Assembly (NCBI GenBank): GCA_017562135.1
Contig: QEYB01001046.1
Span: 1-64,000 of the forward strand
Direction: 5' to 3'
Length of the DNA: 64,000 nt
From: Dipylidium caninum
Lineage: Eukaryota > Platyhelminthes > Cestoda > Cyclophyllidea > Dipylidiidae
Made by a program: the position numbers and the translations under genes. This document shows, piece by piece, positions 35,895-50,687 of this stretch (position 1 is the stretch's first letter; every line of letters begins with the position of its first letter). The notes under the pieces were generated by a model, which saw only the letters and a list, made by a program, of their open reading frames with translations, did no database searches and was not told where the DNA came from.

Positions 35895-38104
35895 AATACT
35901 TAACCACATAACATGAGCAAACCACAGTCTCTACAATCCTTTGTTTGAAGGAGTTTGTCTAAGTCGTACTTGGCCTCCATGTGTTTACTTCCCTTGTTAA
36001 GGCGAGTCGAGGACATGCAAATGTCCTGCTCCATTAACAAGAATCGCTAATGTTTGTCCATTCTAAGACGGCGGGGTCGAAACACGCTCCCAGGAGACTT
36101 CGTGCAGCGCCCAAGGCCCCCGGTCGCCCATCTCGTGGCGGGAGGCGCGTTCCACACCCTAACAAGTCTTCTCTCTCACCTTCTTCTCCTCCTCCCCCTC
36201 CTCCACGCCCTCAGTCGAGTAGGCAGTCGTCCTTGTCGAAACCGCCTTCCCTTCCGTAACTAATCTGTGCACCATAGATGTATTTCACTTCTTGGACTGG
36301 TTAGTTTCACACACTAAACCGTGCACCCGATGGGAGTAACCTACGGAGTGCGATATTTGCCCCGTATATCATTTAAACTTGCACTATGACCTTAGCGGTG
36401 TTTACAAATCCACGCAGCGGTCCGTATTCGTGAAAAGTCAAATTCCATTTTAATGGTGCGGTGGGAGTGAGAAGGAGTTTGGGTCGGACCAGGAATTAGC
36501 GAATTTGCGTAAGATTTGTTGTCGACGCTGATGCGGCTGCGGCTGCTCTTGCGACTGAGAGGCAAGCGGCAAATAAGTCGGCCTGCTCGGAGAGTGCTTA
36601 ATCGGTCTGCATCTCCCCCGGGCGCGGGAGGGAAGGCGGTGTCCACCCTCTCGTTTTTACACAAACTCTTCCTCTGCCGTTAGCTCTCCTAACGATGCGC
36701 AGGTCCTACAAAGACACACCGCAGTTTTCCACAGACCGCTCGATAAGATCACTTTTCGGTGGAGCATTGGTGCTGCCTTTGATAGGCGGAGCTTTCTGTT
36801 TCGCCCTCCTCCTCCTCCTCCTGTTCCTTCCTCCGCCGCTCCCAGTGCCAACGGAAGTAACCTTATGGTCCCTCGCCTCTCATCCAACTCCATTCCGCCA
36901 CTTAACTCCCTCTACTATGGCATATTTGGTCGGAGTTCCATTGACAAACGATGCGTAAATGTGTCGTGGAAGAGAAACCCTCCCCACTTGATGCAGGTGG
37001 CGTCACAGAGGCATCAAGTCCGGTCATCCAATCAACCTGTTCAACAAATGCATGAAGTTGTCGGCTGGTCTCCGAGTGGTTTCTCCCTCTCCTGCCGCAA
37101 TCTCCCATTGTGGCCTGAGAGGTGCTAAATGGCCTTGCAAACTGGCGATTTTCCCTTCAAATCTTCGTCTGCTGGTAACGCTATTTGCCAATCAGATGGT
37201 CGTTTCTCTCGACACGGTGACTCGGAGTCTTCAGTCGACAACATAGACGATCCCAACACTCAAGGCTGATGGAAAAAAAACGCGATTCATCCATTAACCA
37301 CTTCTGAGTTGTGCAAAGTCATGTGAATAAGTTGGCAGCCTTCTTTATTTCACTTTCATCAATTCTCAGTGTGGCGAATATCCGCGAAATGAAAGGGCTC
37401 GTTGGTGGAAGATTTTTCCCCACTGGTGAAGTTCTCGTTTCGCTCGAGGTGAAAGCGATTTTGTCTACGAGTAAGGGGCAGCCTCCTCTGGACTGTATAC
37501 ACGCACACTTTTTGGCGCTGCCAGAGACATGCTTCGAGAGCTTAGACACCGTCTTTTTTGGTTATCTTAACACCTTGCGCAAGACGCCATTAGTAGAGGC
37601 TCCCGTCAACACGGTTATTTACAAAAATTTATGCCTCTCTTACCTGGGTAGTTTATCAAAATTGGCGAATTTCTCGTCTCGATCAAACGCCTACAACAAC
37701 TTTGAACTTTACCAGCATACGTGAAAGACTGGGCGGCATTGTGGAGCTACGGAGCCGCCTTAGAAATTCGTTGGTCTCATACAGTTTTTTTTTGCCTCCT
37801 GCACGTTTGTATACGGTGTTTGCAACTTCACCAGATGCTTTGGCACTCGGCCTTTCATCATTCAGGTCCTCTCCCTAGCCCGCCTGGCCTCTCCCTCGCC
37901 CTTCCTCAGCGCTTTGTTAACCCCAACACCTCCGTGCTTACTGCAAAGAGCCTTTTTTAACCGGCCCCTTTGAAGGCGGGAATGCCTTAAAGTGCGACAA
38001 AATTCACTGTACCTTAAACTTTTTAGCCCGTAGTGTGTGTTTGAAAGAGAGAGAGAGCTTCCATCCACCTCCGGCGTCCCTCAATCTACGCCAAGCAATC
38101 CCTT

Positions 38105-38123
38105 CACACACACACACACACAC
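38105..38123 (+). repeat. (CA)n microsatellite
   Basis: About nine CA units. Confidence 0.85.
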
Positions 38124-38657
38124 CCTCGTCTTGCACTTTGGTCTGCCTTAGTAGGACTTAGTTATGGCAATCCTCCTTCCCAATTTATACCCACACAATC
38201 AGATTTGAGTCGCCTGTTCTTTTAATGGCTTCCCTCACTGACTGAGGCATCCTTCTCGCGCGTCTCCTCGATAGCTCGCCTTTTCCTCGTAAAAGTTAAA
38301 CCACGTAAGTCTTCATCCCTTAGAGGAGACGCCTGACACCTCCCTACGCTGATTAAACCGGCGTTTCATTAAGCTTCAACCACTCGCTAGGGGATTTCGT
38401 TACGCGAGGTGCTGGAAAAATCCTGTCTTCACTTTTTTTTCTGATTCCCTCTGATTTGTTTCTCCGCTGGTCACACAAAGGCAATTGTCTCCTCCTCGTG
38501 ATTTAACTTGACTAAAATTAAGTGTTACCAGTAACACTTGGACGCGTTGGAAGAGGCTAACTTTCCTCCTGCATTCCTGTTACTAAGGCATAGTTCATTC
38601 CGCCCCCGAGTGCCCGAGGTTCCCGCCGTGGGCACCGCACGGCGCTGCGCCGCATGT

Positions 38658-38748
38658 CGGTGCGGTGCGGTGCGGTGCGGCGAGGAGAGGCGCAGTGCGG
38701 CGCGGCTCGGCTCGGCTCGGCGCAATTCGGTGCGGTGCGGAGCGGTGC
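38658..38748 (+). repeat. GC-rich pentanucleotide array (GGTGC/GGCTC-like)
   Basis: Repeated 5-mers of the types GGTGC, GGCGC and GGCTC run for about 90 bp, giving GG pairs every five bases. Confidence 0.85.
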
Positions 38749-39784
38749 ATTCCGTCAACCATTCCTCCGGGAAAAAGTTCTTAGCAGAGGCGGTAGTGGA
38801 GTGAGAAAACAGCGCCTACAACTGTGTGTGTCCCCGTGTGACTACATGCATACACACACACGTACATACGTACACACGATTGGGCATGGGGATTGGGACA
38901 AAAACGCCGCCACTTTTTAGTGTGGTATGTCACAGATTTCTGCTCGATTTCTGCTTCCATCGTCTTGCATTCATTTGTGTGGATCCACAACACACCTCAT
39001 TTTTTCCGCCTCCTGTTCTCACACTTATGGGCTTATCACCTCATCACCTCCCCGCTCATTCACTTTTGGCATCAGATAACACTTTCAGACGTGATGACAT
39101 GTCTAAGTGGAGAAAGATGTGGGTAGAAAACCATTAAGGTGGACTCATATCCCACCCGACATCCCCGTCACAAATATGTGACACTCGACTCTCGTAGTTG
39201 TGAATAACTGGCTGGAAAGGGGCGGTGGGCGGGAGGAGATGGCAAAGCACTGACATTGGATTCAAGACTACCAATGGAGGCCTGCGGTTGATCTACCCTC
39301 AGGTCGGACCCGTCCTGATCTTCACCAAAGTCCAACGCGGTTTCCACAGTGCTGCCTCCTTGTTCACATTGCAGCAGGCAGCACGTTTCTGTCGCGGGGC
39401 TCTTTATCTCTGACCTATAAGATGGGACGATTTGGTGGACTCCCACGATACTCCAACGAAGGACACCACAACCAGGCCTGGGTCCGATTGGCCGCTCACA
39501 CCTCACCTCCGTCCATTCTCCTAGCAGTCTGTCCTCTCTATTCACGCCTTCCGTGGGCATTCTTAAGTGTTTTCGCCGGTCGACCGTTCCTTTTGGTCCG
39601 AAACGCGAGTTCTCCCTAAATGGTCACCAGGTGCTCAGTCCCTGACAGCCACAGGGCTGAGAATGAGAAAAAAGACCAACTAAATAAAGTCGTTAATTAA
39701 TGCTGCATGTCAGTTGAGACTAAAACTTGACATTGAGAAATTTTTCTTGACACTCAACCCACTTGGCCGCCTTGACAGCTCTTC

Positions 39785-39785
39785 C

Positions 39786-39811
<26 letters not shown>
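39785..39811 (+). repeat. (CT)n microsatellite
   Basis: About 13 CT units. Confidence 0.9.
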
Positions 39812-39816
<5 letters not shown>

Positions 39817-40839
39817 CCCTCCTCTGTCCGAGTTCAAGTAGACGATTGTTTGCTCCCACCTCTTCACTTAATGAAACTCCTCACTTGCTTGGCACTTTCC
39901 ACCTATTTGCCATGGACTGCAGATGGTGTGATTTGGCGCAGCATAACTGATCCTTATTCTCTCGAACTTTCGCCTTGTGTCCACTTAATTTGAACTGCCG
40001 TGCTGTTGCATGTCCGCACACACACGCACACGCATCCGCCCGCTCCATCTCAGCTTGGAGGACCGATTGCCGTTTTTTTGCCCATGCCGCAAAATGTTTT
40101 CAGTGAGGCTAAGCTCCGCCCTCTCCGCCACCCACTCCGCCTCTCTCTATCATTCACGCCGTTAAGGTGGCGGTGGCAGCGCCAGCGGCAATGTTAGTGT
40201 TAGCGTTGGCGGTAAATGTGAAAAGCGAGTACTTTGTGTGTGTGTGTGTATGCTCGGGGAGAGTATCCTCTTCCACTTTCCCCTTTGTTCTCAGGTAGTC
40301 GGGTCGTCTCTTGACTGACGCTTCTTCTGCCTCTTCTTTTTTCACCCTTTCCCCGGCCTCTTCGTTGGAATGTTGGTCGCCACTTAATAGAGGCGCCTCC
40401 TTAGACGATTTTTCGCCAACAGCTGCCACGCATGTCCTCGGTTCTACAGCTCCTCATTAAAAAAATACAGTTCTCGGATTGGGCTACTCCACACACCCTC
40501 CAGTTGCTGAATCCTGTTAAGAGATGAGAGGAGGGCGTGCGAATTGCATGTCCTTAAAACCCCATAATAAGTGGGAGGAATGATCGAGGACTTCCTTTGA
40601 TCAGCCCATCTCCCTTGCCCGTACTAAGTTGCCATACTGGCCACTTCGGGGGTGGAGGAGTGGGGCTGGGGATTGACTAAAGTGTGTTAGAGTCGCCTTG
40701 ATGGTAATCACTACGAGCACGTATCCGAGCCGTTTGCTTTGTGTTCTTCAAAGGAGGTCATAGCTTGATTACCGACGCCCGCTTGCCTCTCCATAATGGA
40801 TACGCCGACAGTAACACTAAACGGACGCGGGCGCTCCTT

Positions 40840-40844
<5 letters not shown>

Positions 40845-40871
<27 letters not shown>
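40845..40871 (+). repeat. (TG)n microsatellite
   Basis: About 13 TG units; a second shorter TG tract lies at 41025-41042. Confidence 0.9.
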
Positions 40872-42651
40872 TTTATGAAGCTGCACGCACGTAGTGTCGA
40901 AGCGATATTGGGATCGTGCAGTCATTGCCATCATTGCCATCGTCCTCAACGTAACACCGGCTGGTGTCTCAAACCTTTGATCTTTTGCCGACCACAAAAA
41001 ACAGGCCTGTCCACACGAACGTGCGTGTGTGTGTGTGTGTGTGCGCACAGAGCGCCGGCGAACGCCTCTCTCCAACTGGCGTCATTGGGGTGTTGGAATA
41101 CGCACACCTCAACAAATACCGCCCGATTTCACGCCCCCCCCCTCGCCTTTTTAAAATCCCGCCACCCCCCGCGTCCACTTCTCCGCTCCGACTCGAGGGA
41201 ATTGGAGCGACACAAGGGCATTCGCCTGCCTCAATCGCACAAGTGTAATGTTAAAACGTGTGCCTCCTCGCCCTTCAAGCCTTTATTTACGATCGACGCA
41301 GTTTCGTCCTCCTCTCCTTGGACTCATTCTTTCGGTCATGTTAACTCCTCACGCACAGTTTAGAACAGGTGCTTGTGATTGCCTGATCGCCGGTTCGTTT
41401 TACCCACTCGACTAGTCGCCTACCATAGGGTCTCTCTCGCTCTGCAGTCAGACAAAGGGAGTGCGGATTTCCTCCGCCAGCCTTTCATCTCTTTCCGCGA
41501 AGGCAACAGGAGAAAAACGCCCCCAACAGTGCACGCGCCGATGCATTGAATTTCTTGGTCTTCTCCTCCTCCGCCCCCCGCCGGTCTGACGTGTTTCTGT
41601 TGCCTGGAAGCGGGACTTCTTTATAAGATCTGCGTCGATTAGGCCCTGCACGCGCATTTCACGCTTTCATCTTTTCCACTCTCTCTCTCCCCCATCCCTC
41701 TGTGTGCCCCCCGCCTTCCCTCCTTCCTTCCTCCTTTTCCTTTCGCCGCTGTATCGAGCCCGTCTGTTGTTCATCCGAATCGGTCTGTGGCGGCGCATTT
41801 GCCCTTCAACCTATTCTGTTTTCCGCTTCGAAACTCGCCTCTCGACCGCCTTACCTGTGGGTCTTCCTCCCTTCCATTGTTTTTACCACTAGAAAAAAGG
41901 AAGAGGAAGAAGAACAGATTAGGGCAGATGACGAGCTGACTAGACGCTTCAACGACTCCTTCATTGCCACATCTCCTCTGCTCGCCAATCTCAGTTTTCA
42001 GACTACACTTTTGTTGAATTATATTAGGCGGTAGTTCTTTTTTCTGCACTTCGGTTATAGCCTACCCGTCTCTGTTGAACAATGAAGTCGGTGTCTGCAT
42101 TAACCAATCACTCTGATTGACGTCTGGTCGGGATATCGGCCCCAGACATGCCATTTTATCAGGTTAGGCTTGTGAGTCTCAGTCTTTTACACCGCAACAC
42201 GGTCTGAGGCGCTCTTTCAGTAACGAAACTCCGACCACCAACAAGTGACACAAGGCGGGAAGCGGGACAGCAATTAGGCATTCTCCCCTGAGACTTTTGG
42301 CATTCTGATAGTCCGCTGTTGTCTACACTAAAATTGGTGTATGCACTTGTCTGGACTCTTCCTCGCGCGCCATCCGACCTCCTTCCTCTCGGTAATTGTC
42401 CCCAAACGTTCAGATATCGCCTTTTATGGTTCAAGGACTGAACAGTCTGAAAGTATCTTCATTGCATACGAGAACTTATGGCGAGGTGGAGGAGGCTACG
42501 AAAAAGACACTACTAACAGGATTGTACACTTAGCAGTTAGTTTGGCTTCCCTCTGCAAGCATCTAGTTTTAGGAGGAGCAGGAGGACGAGGAGGATGAGG
42601 GGCGATTCACTCGATGAGGTATGGGAGGATCTCTTTTCCTCTAATGATATG

Positions 42652-42674
42652 CTGTTGTTGTTGTTGTTGTTGTT
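42652..42674 (+). repeat. (GTT)n microsatellite
   Basis: About seven GTT units, the only clear trinucleotide tract in this region. Confidence 0.85.
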
Positions 42675-43534
42675 ATTTGTGCGATGACCCATGACCACGG
42701 AATCGTAGGAGCAAGAGTCCGCTTGGGGCAATCCAAAAGAAATCTCCTCCCCATCATAACTGCTTAGAGCGTATAAATTATCAGCTCTAGCTGCCTCGCT
42801 CTCCTCCACCTCGCCTATGTGCGCGAGTGCGCACAGGCCTCGGGGTGGCGGTGGCGACGGCGGCGGCGGCCGCGGCAAAATTCTTTGTCGGCGACCCCGC
42901 CTTTCATCCTCCCTTATAATAATAATGACGGAACTTTTGAAGTCGCCTCGGTAGTCGGTGTGTGCGCGGGTGCTAGACCCGGCTCACCACTCTTCGTTAG
43001 AGGCGGCGGTGGTGTGGACTCGCTCTCGCTTGTTCTCTGAGCCCGTGAGCCGACGAGTCCGAAGGCCGCCAGCATAATCAGTGTGCGCGCCGCCCGGCCA
43101 TCCGCCCGTCCGCCTGTGCGTCCGTGTGTCTGCGCGTGCATACACGCGTGCGTGTGTGTGTGTATGTGCGCGCAGGTGTGCGTGCGTGCGTGCGGCGTAC
43201 ACCTGGGCGTCCATAAACTTTCCCGTTGCCACCGCCAACCATATCCGATTTCTGCTATGCGATTTAATGACGGCGGCGGCCCATTTCAGCCTTAGTGCGA
43301 CGCTCTTTCCTCCCACCTCCCCTCCGTCTGCTCGCCCCCTCACCGCTTTTTTTACACAAAAAGGCCGAGGAAGGCAGCTCATTTTCGAACCGCTCTTTAC
43401 ATCCTCACTTTCATGCAGAAGCCGACGCACACACACACACAAACTGGTTTTATTATACTGCTAGAAAAGGAGAGGAGGAGGAAGAGGCATAAAATTTACC
43501 GCGGACCCTGTACGCACACGCGCAAGCATATCTC

Positions 43535-43679
43535 CGCACACACTCACACACACACACACTCATATGTGCATTTTATTGCTCGCCTAGCCGGCGGCAACTA
43601 TCTTTGTCGGCACCTTCTCCTTTCATCCTTGTATGTGTGTGTGCGCGCACCCGCTCTCTTTCTCTCTCTCTCTCTCTCT
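43535..43679 (+). repeat. (CA)n and (CT)n microsatellite cluster
   Basis: A CA run at about 43535-43559 and a CT run at about 43653-43679 lie within 150 bp. Further GT/GC alternations lie at about 43128-43192 and a CA run at about 43426-43441. Confidence 0.85.
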
Positions 43680-46600
43680 AATGGCGTAAACCAATGTGCA
43701 TGTGTTCTATCCCAGCTAGCGGCCTAGAAAGACGTTAAGTAGTGTAGGCACTACACCCAAATTGGCCCGTTTCGCCTCCCAGTGTCCGCTCCTAATTCGA
43801 ACCAAAACCCTCGTGTGCTCCCACGAGGACACATTGTGACGCCACTCGCATCTGATTATTCAACAATGACCAACTCGCCAATCTGTCAAGTGTACGTGAA
43901 GGTGAAATTGCGGAGGTTGTCACCTCACCAGTCTTCTCCGTTCGTGTTATGAAGTCTCCAGTAACCGATGAAAGGACAAAATGGCCTTCCCCCGAACAAG
44001 GATTTTAAATGCCGGTAGGCAACTCTGCAACACGTTACGAGGTTTTTGTTTTTTGCCCTATTTCGACTCGTTTAAGTTTCATTGGCGCGTGAGTGAGCAG
44101 TGCAACGACGGACGACTTCCTGTGTGTTACCACACAGAGTTTTCCTCTCCTCTTCGTCCCATCGACGTCGTGTCAATTGATGTTGCAATCTCGGGTCTCG
44201 ACTATTGTCGCCCTCTGCTTAAACTCGACGCAACAGGGCGCATTTTGTCTGTAGGTCCGCCACTGCGCATGTGCGTAGTCCTCTTCCCCCCCCCGCGACG
44301 CCCCGCCTCCACCCCCTCCGTTCCCCCACGGCGGAGCGGGAGACCGATAGGAGCGTACGCGGCAGTTGTAAAAGTTGCCTAATCGCGGCGGTCCTTCCCT
44401 TTGTGTGCGTGTGTAGGCTTAGATCAAAGTGCCTTGGGGAGGGTGTGGGTGGGGGCGGAGAAGCTGGGACTACGATGGGGAGGGAGGTGGTGGGCACGCA
44501 CGCACGCTCGACAGACGTACGCGCGCACACCGACACCACGTCGCGTCATCATCAACGACCATGATGGCGGCGGCAGCGGTGGCGGTACTTCCGCCCCGGC
44601 CTCGACGGCACTCACACGGAGAAAGAGATGCCAATAAGGAAATGCAATGCGAGGCGGTGCTTGCATTCGCGTCTCCGATCCCCTACGGGCGGGGGGGGGA
44701 GGGGGGAGAGACAGGCTACACCCCGAGCATTATGCACCACCTACTGTTCTTTGCCGCCTGTCATCTGGAGAAGGGGAGAAAAAAAAAATAAGTAGCGGTG
44801 AAAAGAGGGAAAAGAAGTTGTGCGTGTCGCAATTGTGATTGGCAGGCAGGCGGCGGCTCGTCCATCCGCCTCTATTGATCAAAGGTGAAGAGTGTGGGTG
44901 GTCTCCTGCCGCCTCTCTCCTCGCGTTCACCCACCTGTGCGAGACGATTGAGTTGGGGCGGAGCGGGAGGGGGGTGCCGACACGGACGCACGCACGGACG
45001 CGCGCGCGCGCGCACCGCACCGCACGCACCTCCTTCATCTTCTGGCCGCAGTGATTGGCCGAGCCCTGCAACCACGGCAAAGTTGCCGCCCCTCTGTGTG
45101 ACCACGCGATTTCGCCGTCGCATGTATCCCCACAAATTACGACCACGCGTGGCCGCCTCTGATGTTCCCGACTGCTGAAATATTCAAACACACACATACA
45201 CGCAGACTGCTGCAAAACTAGCGCTAATTTAACCACCGAGGTCATTCAATCGTCACTTTTGCAGTTACCGCCTTTCTGCAATGTACAAATGTTGTCTACC
45301 GCCACACGACCTTTTATCTCTGCCCTCTGCCTCCCCTTTGGGCCGTCCGCGCGCCGGTAACCAGCGCGCAGACAACTTCTCCTCGCTCTCCTCTGGCTTG
45401 CCGGCATCCAGTTTATCCGGCCCGATCATCACCCTCGACTGGCATTACGATGAAAGCGCAAAATTGTTTCCCCAGTTGTCTTGTCGCGCATTCACTAATC
45501 TTTACTGTTTTCGAAGGCTTTTCCACCTTAATTGGCAGCCAGGGCAGTCGGCAAAGCCTGGTTAATACTATGGGTTTACCATTTTAGTTGGAAATGAAGA
45601 CAATTTCCCCAGACCTACGGGACACCGCGGACGCCTGTCGTCAGCTTTTCAAGGCAATAAGACAGCTTTAGGCGGGTCTGTGCTCCCAACTTCTCACATA
45701 AAACTACTCCTTTGCATAAAAATACACACCTACCATTCACACTATCGGCCGCTTAACAGCCGTATTCAAAAAACCCCTCTGACAACCAAAATTCTAACAC
45801 TCTCAAATAGCAAACACCTCGTCACACCAAAAAGTTCAACGACGCGCTCTCGCCGCGCTGTTGAACATCACCTATCTACCTCAATTGTATTTTTCTACAG
45901 AAACTCGTCCCCCTCCGCCCACCGCTCCCCTGCCCCCGCCCCAAAAGCCGCATTTCTTCTTCATGGTAGCTCCGTCTCTACTGTTGCCACTGTGCTTCTT
46001 CACTGATGACGCTGTTCGGTCTTAATGTTATTCTATGTTTGCCCCAGTCCCTCACGCACTGTTGAAAAGTCCGCCCTCAACGCTGACGCCTCGGTTATCC
46101 ACTTTTTTGTCTATCTTTTGCCTCCCACACCTACGTTGTTCTATATCATTAAATGAAATGCCCCCGAAACGGTAAATCAGCGCTCTTTTTGGTCGCATCG
46201 GCGGGGGGGGGACAAGAAAGACGACACAAGACGCTCAAGCTCTTTTCTCCTTCGAATTTGATGGTAAGAACAACCGAAATCTACGCATTCCACGTGAGTT
46301 CCACGCTTAATTTAGGTGTGTGCGCTCGCTTTTTTGTTTAAATGAACCCCTAAATAAAAGGACTTTGTAGATTGCCGATGGGTTTTACTTAGCCTGCTAA
46401 ACGAAGCCAGTCGTCATCTCCTCACTCCGAGGCGGACCGTTCGACGGCCGCCTTCCCCGTTGACTGCGGCTGGGTACACCAGATGGCGTCCATCTACACC
46501 GGAAAGCGCACCCGATTTCCTTGCCTCCTCAATTAAACCTCAGGGTGCTTGAAGGAAATTATACACTTGCGCGGAGAGGCTCACCAAGGCGCAACCACTT

Positions 46601-47269
46601 CTTGAGCTAGGAATTCTACAACAGGTCGCAAAAGCCCAAACCGCAAAACCGGGTTGGTGAGGAGGGGCACTGGCGAGCTGGCGGGTTAATCTGTGGGGAA
46701 TAGCATTACTTCTAATGGGTTTAAGGTGAATGAAAGCCAAGGGAGGTGGGGAAAAAGAGAGATGGGAGAATGTGAAGTGCATTCGGCACTTTCGCTTATG
46801 CCACGCCAATTTTCAGACAAATTTTAGTGTAAAAAGGTATTACGTTGGAAAGTATGAAACGGGCGCTGAAGATAAGTAGGAAACAGGAAAAAGTAATTTT
46901 CTATTTCCATGTGAATCTACGACTTCCTGCCAACGACTGGGCAGGTTACTAAGTCAACCATTGTATCCCTTTTTTTCACATAAAAACTATTCCTAATTAC
47001 AAATAAGGTATAAAAAACGTGGCGAGAAATATCCGGTGAGAATGGCGGTTGTTGTAAAATGTCATATTGAAGTAAACGGAGCTTTTCGTTCCAATTGAGC
47101 AGTGCCAGTTGTCATTTCCTCTCATCGATGACATCAATTAAATGCACAGCAGTGGAAGAATTTCACCGCTGTTACGCCTTCGTCTGATCATGGGGAAGGC
47201 AGGCAAAAGGGATGATCCTTCCTCGGGCATCCCACCAGTATTCTTCTCCACCCATGCTAACCACACAAA

Positions 47270-47920
47270 GTCAACTTTCCAGCAAAAGTGGTGATTTGGG
47301 GTAAAACAGCAGCATTCGGGTATTGCGAAGGGGGCACCAAAGATGCAGACTTGCGTACGGTCGGCACATATGAGTCCAATCTTCTTGCTTTCTCTTTTAT
47401 AGTACGCGAATGTTTCAACACAGTCGTAGCCTTACGCATGGCCAGTTCTTAGTTTAGACCCAAGTTTGCGCGTGGACCGGATTCCACAGCCATCGTTCTC
47501 AACCTCCTTCTCCTCGGTGGTCTTTTTCGAGACAAGGGCGCCTTGGCGATACTCAAATTGCCAGAACGAAAGTTTTGGAGCCAATAACCAGCGCCTTTTC
47601 CATTAGGGGATCCACCTCTAAATGCCTCATTAATGCCCCTCAAAGCTTGAACAGCTGGCGTTTTGTTTCCATCTGATTTCATCGAAAAATTGCATAAAAA
47701 TGGGACACTAACACAATGGAAGTTGACGAAATGGATGAGCAGAATCGGTTTAATATTTATAAATAGGAATACTGAGACCACGTTGCAATGTACCTCTCTC
47801 AAAAGCTGCTGGACGCAGGCCAAGCGGGAACACCCGTTTCAAGGTTTCCAGCCCAATATTCGCCACGGAGAAAGGTCATTGAGAATCGGCCTTCTCCAAC
47901 TGCGTAACACTGCGATCTAA
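47270..47920 (+). repeat. Dispersed repeat, diverged copy D
   Basis: It has the same order of landmarks as copy C (17080-17720) at lower identity: a 'cggtcggcacatatg...ccaatcttcttgctttct' block like 'ttcggccgacacatgtg...ccaattttctttcttt', then 'actcaaattgccagaacgaa' and 'ggggatccacctc.aaatgcctcatt'. It lies 30 kb away in the same orientation, showing that the element is a dispersed family and not only part of the local duplication. Confidence 0.75.
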
Positions 47921-49712
47921 GTCGTAGGATGCATCGATGAAGTTGAAATTAAGTGTCGTCTCCTCCCAAAAACAGCGTGAACAGTAGCCCTCCAGACTCG
48001 TGTGTATGCTACTTAAAATACCAACTAATTTGCGATGGCGTGATCGGAAAGACGTTTAACAGTGTGGTACGAGGCTCTCACACGACGTAGTGATTTAGTA
48101 AGTGCTTGAAATACGCCCACAGCCCTTCTAACATCCCACTCGTCACAGACTTGACTAGCCTTATGAGAGCCTGGGAAACTGTACACAATCCCCATGCTGT
48201 AATGCGCATTTATCCCAATGGGTGCCGAGTCCGCAGAGTCGTGCCCTGTGTAGTGTCCCTCACCAGCCTGAGCCTCGGGCCCTGTACGCATTAACTCAAC
48301 CCTGCCATATGTTGATAATAAGGTTTTACTACTATGAATGAGGTGAGAATCACAAATCTGTTCAGCAGTTGTGACAAACGAGGTTAAATACAGTGGAGGA
48401 GGATCCAGAGTTAATTGTCTGAGATGATTGCCAGAACCCAAGAGTAGGAAAAGGGAATTAGGTGAAGGACTTTGGTTACAAAGAAAATATCAACAATTGT
48501 ATTAGTATAAAATAATCAGTTCACCTTCAGTCTAAATAGATGGTGTTAAGAGAAACCAATGAAATGTATGACCTGGGAGTAGAGACGCCTAACAAAGATC
48601 TTTCACAGTGTGCAGTGATTTGGAAAGGCGGTATTATTAAAATAATTTAGGGCTACGTCTCGGACTTTCCACGCTCACATGAAATAAAGCGCAAGTAATG
48701 TATTTATATGCGAAGGAATTAAATGGTGCAGTCGTCAATTATACCACACGGTATGTGATTTTTTTGAGGTGACCCGAAGTCGACTGCAAAATTCGTATTT
48801 TTTCCCTATTTTCATGAGCATAATCCAAAACTTGACCTTTACACGTCAGCGAGTAAGCCGCACTTGCGCAGAGTGAACCAATTCATTTTTACTGGTATGA
48901 CTTGGTGCGCGTTGAAGGATAGCTCAAAATGCTATACCACACTCCAAAAATTGCTTACTTGTTTATGTCAGTGAACAAATCAGTTTTTATTTACATACCA
49001 GGTCAAAACCGGGACATGGAGGAATCAACTAAGAGCAAATTTATCATTCCTCAACCTTCCACAAGCATTGCATCCACATGTTTGTCAATATTGATGATTC
49101 GATATTTAAGAATTTGGCCTTAATGTTGAGACCAACGTCTACCGCTCCGCAAATTTACCAAACAATTACTACAATTCAATAGAAGTCACGGTACCATAGA
49201 AATTTTTCGTTAGGGTTCTTATCTAACAGTAATTTCAAAAACAAATGTAGAATTGCTAAAGCCAGAGTATGAAGACCCATGGTCACCAAAAAAAATAGAA
49301 TCCTTGGTCTTGAAGAAGGTTTCACACACGAGATCTAATTATGTCTAAGGTGGCAGTTTTTGTGCTGTATTAAAAGCTTCGGGTAAGAATCTCGTAAAAT
49401 TTTCTATTCAAAAAACATTTTGTAGTTTTTAAAAATATTTTTAACTATAGGCCCGCTATTTACCCGAAACCTGACATGTATATAGCCGACAACAAGTATA
49501 TTGGAAGGTATTCTCCGAAATTATATTTACGGCCTATTTATTTCCCTTTGTTCCAAAATTACTGCCACGAAATAAGACATCGAATATAAGGCCAATAATT
49601 GTAAGTGTCATAAACGACTGAGGCATAAGCTTTGAGCCACTAAACAGAATTTTAGGGTGCATGCGTTAAACTACAGGTCCGGGCGTTTGTTTAATCGCGC
49701 GGATTCAAGCGA
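47921..49712. other. Intergenic before DHFR
   Basis: AT-rich DNA, about 1.8 kb. A 138-codon minus-strand open frame at 48025-48441 has no recognisable motif and I do not call it. No other feature was seen. Confidence 0.6.

Positions 49713-50687
<975 letters not shown>

Larger units (their letters stand above)
28336..47260. other. Gene-poor, microsatellite-rich region
   Basis: About 19 kb without a supportable gene. Open frames are short, overlap on both strands and have the composition of the surrounding GC-rich, CT-rich DNA. Coding-like islands that I could not confirm are at 32237-32280 (hydrophobic leader plus GT), 32586-32870 and 37311-37724. Dinucleotide tracts, a GC pentanucleotide array and G runs are listed separately. 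It may be intron or regulatory DNA of the beta-catenin-like gene or intergenic. Confidence 0.6.

Noticed and set aside
37311..37724. 137-codon plus-strand frame in the gene-poor region
   Set aside because: Fairly normal amino-acid mix but no known motif, and no clear splice or promoter context.
48025..48441. 138-codon minus-strand frame upstream of DHFR
   Set aside because: No family recognised; composition and isolation do not support a gene. Expression data could change this.
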